Assembly (NCBI GenBank): GCA_035610365.1
Contig: CM069433.1
Coordinates: 175,042,882 to 175,106,881, forward strand
Source of the DNA: Aquatica leii
Lineage: Eukaryota > Arthropoda > Insecta > Coleoptera > Lampyridae
DNA length: 64,000 nt
Reading direction: 5' to 3'
Shown here: positions 59,250-64,000 of the stretch, piece after piece
How positions within the stretch are numbered: position 1 is the stretch's first letter
Layout: every line of letters begins with the position of its first letter
Position numbers and translations under genes: made by a program
The notes under the pieces: model-generated
Told to the model about the DNA's origin: nothing
The model's input: only the letters and a program-made list of their open reading frames with translations
Database searches by the model: none

Positions 59250-59930
59250 GTTCACGAAGTTCTGGTTAATTGATCTTTACGGATATTAGATCAAATCAGG
59301 ATAAATACGGAATATATGGAAGTTTAAATTTGCATTTCAAGAATTTCGTAATGTTGCATGAATCAGATGAGAAACGCGTAATTCAATTAAGTCACGTGAT
59401 GACCACGCCCAATGCGCTGAAGTTACAAACAGCAAGTGGTAACCTAACCTTCAATAACACGTATGTAAATAACTTAAGTATTCGTTTTAAGATTTGTTTG
59501 TTTGTTTTTTTGGTTTCAATATTTAACCATTTTAATATAAAAAATATTGTGGCGCCCAAATTACATTCCAAATTATATTCCAAATTATATTTAAAATTAC
59601 GTCATTAGAATTGTAAATATTAGTGTACGATTAGAATACTCCGGCCCTGGTTATAATTTGAATAAGGCTCATTGTTCTAATTTATTGTTTTTGTGTTGTT
59701 TATACGTTAATAAAACCATAAGAGCTAGCACGGTGCTTTATTATTATTATTTTAATACGTTTATAATCTGGCACGATAAGTTTTTGTCGTTACAGTTGTT
59801 TATATGAAGTTATTCTACTGACACAGCCGTATATGGTGGTTGTGCACGTGTTTTCAGCTCGATTGAATTCGTCAAGAACTTGGGTTTTATGTACGTTGTT
59901 TTATGTAAACTGAGTGCATTATCCGTCAAA
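59250..59930. other. Interval within the hAT pseudogene
   Basis: No protein similarity read; the 112-codon frame at 59270-59608 is unrecognised. A short direct repeat (CCAAATTATATT, 59568-59590) is present. Confidence 0.3.
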
Positions 59931-60589
59931 TTTCAAAAACGTGACATTTCGATCATTGAGGTACATCATAGCATTAATATTTAGATCTCGGTTTTTGAGA
60001 CGAGAGTAGACAAACCGGGACGTTTCAAATCTAAAACTTTGAACACTACTGGGAAATCGAAATTTGCAGGAGTCACTTTGCATGGAAGTGGTGGTGGAAA
60101 CAGAGGTGGTGCTGCAAGTACAACTGTGATACCCCGCGTTCAGTTCTATCAAACTCTACAAGACAATTTCAGAATTTTTTTCCGTAAGATTTTCACATGC
60201 ACGTCGTAGTGCTGCTGATCCACAAATAAATGAAAGTGCTTGTGGAATAAATCAATGTGCTGTTTTTGATTTACTAGAACGATAACATCTGTATTGTTTA
60301 TAGCGAGAAAAACAAAGAAAAAGTCCTGAATTGAATAACTTGCTGAATAGTATCAAGTGCATTCCAATATCAAGTGCTGAATGCGAACGAACTTTCGGCG
60401 CAACAAACTGAATAATTACTGATTTAAGATTTTTACTGGGAATCAAAATATCTAACCTGATGATCTTGTTAAATGGACCACCACGTTATGATTGTTCTTG
60501 GCTTACAAAGGGCAACCATGCTGCTACTGATACCAACAGTGTCGTACGTAAAGAGGAAAACTACAAAACTGATAAACTAATGGTTCGAT

Positions 60590-62160
60590 TAACAATAACT
60601 GAAATGATACTATCCCAGTTGCCATCAATTCTAAACGTAGCATAGAAATTGTTTTCATGGGTCTTACCTTAGAATTAGAACATAGTAAATTGACATCAAC
60701 TAACGATGGGTTACACTCTTCAAATAAATACAGGTACCGCATGCTTTTTCAGAGGCATTGGCAAAGCCGTGGATTATTATAACAAAAGCAGCAATTGGTA
60801 TTGATTGTCTAGGAATTTTTAGGTTATTTAAAAGCATTAGCTTTTCAGTAAAAGAAGCTCATTTTTGCTGAAGTCTGAAAAACAGTGGTTGATCCCAATC
60901 TAGTTTTTCCTGCCATAATGAATGTAAGATTATTTTGGCTGTGATTGTGCATACAGGCAAGAGACCTAATGGATCAAATATTTGGCTTATAGCCGATAAA
61001 TTTGATCGTTTGGTTACAAGGAGAGAATTCTCAACATGACTATTAAAGAATAAAAATCACTTTTTGAGTTTTAACCAAAGCGTAATGTTTTAGAATTCTC
61101 ATTTACGTCAATGTTTTCAGAATTGCTAGAATCCAGAAAATTTTTTTTGATGTTGATGTCCATTTTCTAAGAAGAAATGCACCCTGCTTGAGAATCCACA
61201 ACAATTGCTGACATAAGAGCGTCGCTTGCTCAATATCGTTAGCGCTTGTTAGTACGCACATAAAAATAGTTTTTGATTATTTCACAAGCTGCTGGAAACC
61301 GATCCAAATATTCAGTTGCTAATTAAACCACACGTTGCATTGCCAAGAAAGAAACTGCTCACGTTCCATAAGTGACTGTGTTTAATTAATAAACAGTAAT
61401 TGATTCTGAAGGGTCAGGTCTCTAAATGATTTGCTGTAAAGATCGTACCTCTGGTTTTACTAGAACTTGCCGATCCATTAGTTGACTGAAATTGCAATAG
61501 GAAATTGTCGAAAACGTATAAGAATTGAGAGTAAGTCGTTCTGAATAATTAGATCACATAATTGTAAATCTATTGTTGAATACCCAGAGTTTTATTAGAA
61601 TAAACCATCAAAACGAACTCAAAGTCTAGTAGTACTACCACGTTCATTTAAAACACCGTGATATGGAAGAAACTATTGACATGATTGAAAATTTAACTCT
61701 TTGATTTTAGACATGTGTCCTATATTTTCATATTCTGACATAACTGAGTGTACATAATTTTTAACTTAAGATTCAGATTAATTTGACTAACCTGGATCGA
61801 ATTCCAAATTCCAAAATACCAGCACCCAGAAGAATCTGAACAGGGTGATTGAAACTAGAAACCGCTAAAGAATTATTATCGGGTATTTTTTAATTTGACT
61901 TGTCAATCGTTGATTGAGGTAATTAACTACTAATATATGGAACGACTATAGAATCGACTCTCTTATTGACTAAAACTGGTGCAGATTGAAATGGAATGGA
62001 ACATTTGCCTTGTATGAGCATAATTGAATTGTTAACGCTCTAACATTTATATTAACAGGTTTGGTATATAAATTAAGTTTGTTGACAATTGCTTCATAAA
62101 TGAAATTACTTTGTAATCCAAAGTCTAACAATGACCGACAGATATGAACTCTATTATACG
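60590..62160 (-). pseudogene. BEL/Pao retrotransposon pol pseudogene
   Basis: Read from 62160 down, a DUF1758-type aspartic protease begins CRSLLDFGLQSNFIYEAIVN (about 62137-62078); the usual Asp-Ser-Gly reads Asp-Phe-Gly. The RT follows in broken frames: LPYHGVLNERGSTTRL (about 61665-61620), LLSILIRFRQFPIAI (about 61530-61490), WQCNVWF, and a NYFYVRTN block (about 61275) where the YVDD catalytic Asp pair is lost. Then come ANDIEQATLLCQQL, SQIFDPLGLLPVCTITAKII (about 60990-60930) and LHSLWQEKLDWDQ. RNase H starts IHGFANASEKACGTCIYL (about 60775-60725), followed by NLLCSNSKV and LRLELM. Sequence ends at the hAT junction near 60600. Integrase is missing, and stops are numerous. Confidence 0.75.
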
Positions 62161-62164
62161 AATC

Positions 62165-64000
62165 GAAAATATTGATTAAAGGAGTTGGTAATAAAACCTG
62201 ATTAAATTGGTTTGTATTAATTAACGCAATCTCGGTAAAAAAATAAACACACTGGATGATATTTTCAAAATTTTACAGTATCACATGTAAAAACGTAGTT
62301 TAGTTTACCTAATAATAAAAAATTGAGATTAAAATAATAATAAATAAGATCAAAAAGATACTAATTTTTTGGTTACAGTTACAATTTTAGTACTTTTTTA
62401 AAATACAAAAATCTTTATAAACGGTTTAATACATTTAAAAAAAATTATATAAATGTTATTATAAATTTAACAAAGAATAAAAAAGTAAAATAAAATATGT
62501 AACCTAGATTTAAAAACAATTGCTGATCTTATTACAGAAAAACGAATTATTCTGTATATCAAAACAATATTTTAGTAAATAGAAAACATTAAATATGACA
62601 ACTTTTATATAAGCTTTTTTTACCGCATTTAATTAATAAAGATAATACTTTTTCAGAACGTTAAATTACCCTGTATATAACAAATTTTTTGTAAGATAAG
62701 TTAAACATAAAATAATAATAAGTAATTTAAACTAATTTTTGTTTTGTTTAAATTTTACTGTTCTAAACTACAATAGTATCGATACATAAAAAGCTTTACA
62801 TAATTAAAACAAAATAATTACTTCTACAGTTGACGTTTACTTACAACACCAAGACTATTAACAAAAATACCATAATTTATGCAAAAAAAGTGAAGTTATT
62901 ACAGAGTAAATTAAAACGTATTTGGCGCTTGATGATTTACACAATGTAATGCTGGTAAATGTAGCTATGCAAACCGGAAACGCAACCATGAGCGTGACAC
63001 ATCCGGTCGAAACCTTCGTTCATTAACGCCGAAATAGCTATGTACTACCAAAATACATCTGCGTAATATGCACATATTTTTGTAAATTCAAGGTTTATTA
63101 CACTGCATTTTCTGCAAGTTTAATGCCTTTTACAGCAAAACGTGTTGTAGTTTAATATTTATAAACACATAAGCTTCTACGGTAAATTCTTGGAAATTTT
63201 ATATACAAAATAGCATCACAAGTTTATTATAATTATCATCTTTTCTTTTAAGTCATTATTTAATAAAAACAAATATAATTGATAACAAATTCGATCGGAA
63301 ATATTTTTCTGAAACAATCAAGTAAATCACTAATAATAACCCAGTAAACACGGATTGAAACTGTTACAGTCACAAAATTAAAACAATTGTTTCAATACGT
63401 TGTTTCGTGTTAGTTCCATTTTTATATCATTTACATGTAACTGACAGTGAATAAATTGAAAGAGTTCCGATTTTTCACAATCAGTTTTGAACCGTTTCAG
63501 TACTTGCAATTTTTTTCCCATAATCAGCAACCGGTTAAAAACTGATTTGTTAAATCCGAATATTTTTTGAATAACTAGAATTGCTTGAAGATCGATTACA
63601 TAAGATTGAATTATTTTCAAAACAGTAGAATCGTTCTAGGAAAAACGAATACTTTGTATAATTAGTCAGCATTAGTCGTTGCAATTACTTTTGATTACTG
63701 TCGTCAACGCTTGCGCTGCAAATTGATATCTTTTCACTTGTTCGGTTGTAGTTTGATAAGTGATGCTGTGTGTACAATTACGAAATGGCACAATAAACGG
63801 TAAGTCGAAACATTTTATTATAATCCATAAATGTAATCAATATTATTATCATTTCTGTTTTTTATGTATCATGTTTTAATTTGTATAAAAAAATGTAAAT
63901 TAACACACATGGTTGCGTTAAGGTAGATTATTGCGTAAATCTGATGATACTTTAGGATTTATAATTACAGTTCAATTCTTCAAGTTTTCTATACGATTAT
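62165..64000. other. AT-rich region, no recognisable genes
   Basis: Sequence upstream of the BEL/Pao protease would be expected to hold gag, but I can read none beyond 62160. A patch at 62930-63060 is GC-richer without a frame. An 80-codon minus-strand frame (63620-63378) is unrecognised. Confidence 0.5.

Larger units (their letters stand above)
57040..60600 (+). pseudogene. hAT-family transposase (ZNF862/KIAA1586-like) pseudogene with introns
   Basis: Plus-strand pieces in order. HEHVSNDLATHAPDFDLAKE is read in shifting frame at 57060-57115. A 70-bp intron follows (GT at 57159, TTTTGCAG ending 57228). Then QLCETEQLIPDSPDTQ. Next is a block with ICDSASVMHGKIKGGAELL (about 57510-57570), WHCSVYRLELCVRDTMKELN and LSTRWVVSCLRTARADWENY (57782-57840). 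A splice donor AAGGTAAG lies at 57866. After a gap that includes the nested insert at 58818-59235 come QFYQTLQDNF (about 60145) and the C-terminal dimerisation block CIPISSAECERTFGATN, then SNLMILLNGPP (60359-60480). Several stops and frame changes make it inactive. It ends at a BEL/Pao remnant. Confidence 0.75.

Noticed and set aside
1-64000. Bacterial, organellar or viral origin of the window
   Set aside because: No operons, rRNA, capsid or polymerase genes; transposase remnants with spliceosomal introns and insect-type retroelements indicate nuclear insect DNA.

Overview
The window looks like intergenic or heterochromatin-like DNA from an AT-rich insect nuclear genome. The evidence is the very low coding density, the set of transposon families present (Penelope-like elements, BEL/Pao and Ty3/gypsy retroelements, a non-LTR RT, piggyBac, a Mutator-like transposase fused to a YqaJ nuclease, a ZNF862/KIAA1586-type hAT, and DDE_3/Tc1-mariner-type and pogo/Tigger-like transposases), short spliceosomal introns inside transposase remnants, and one TATA plus TCAGTT initiator promoter of arthropod type. 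I recognise no intact host protein-coding gene. I cannot name the species.

Layout. 1-1.8 kb is AT-rich DNA without genes. 2.0-4.5 kb is a decayed dispersed repeat whose parts recur inverted at 45.2-46.3 kb and 56.1-57.0 kb. Around 6.3-7.4 kb on the minus strand lies a promoter with three heat-shock-element-like palindromes and a plausible spliced leader. From 7.9 to 16.5 kb there is a nest: weak, long inverted ends enclose a DDE_3 transposase pseudogene, a pogo/Tigger-like remnant, a 1.66-kb piggyBac element with TTAA ends, and a nearly complete but broken Penelope-like element (PLE1). 18.4-20.9 kb holds a PLE terminus and a second, different PLE (PLE2) with an inverted 5' arm and a 12-bp target duplication. 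21.0-23.4 kb is a Mutator-like/YqaJ pseudogene.

24.2-30.2 kb contains fragments of a third PLE family (PLE3) next to two short tandem arrays. 30.7-32.5 kb is a 1.8-kb inverted repeat with arms of about 600 bp. 33.5-35.6 kb joins a LINE RT fragment directly to a gypsy RT/RNase H fragment. 36-48 kb is a mixture of moderately complex non-coding DNA, a DDE_3 N-terminal fragment, a PLE RT fragment and a 42-bp minisatellite. 48.4-56.0 kb is AT-rich and almost featureless. 57.0-60.6 kb is a hAT pseudogene interrupted by a 418-bp PLE-derived insert with a 14-bp target duplication; it abuts a BEL/Pao pol pseudogene on the minus strand (60.6-62.2 kb). The last 1.8 kb is AT-rich.

The genes do not form a pathway; the window is a layered record of insertions. 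The most distinctive points are a shared TGATGA-N-hairpin-GAAACG module at the ends of unrelated PLE families (hammerhead-ribozyme-like), a transposase-exonuclease fusion, and the heat-shock-like promoter with no recognisable gene behind it.
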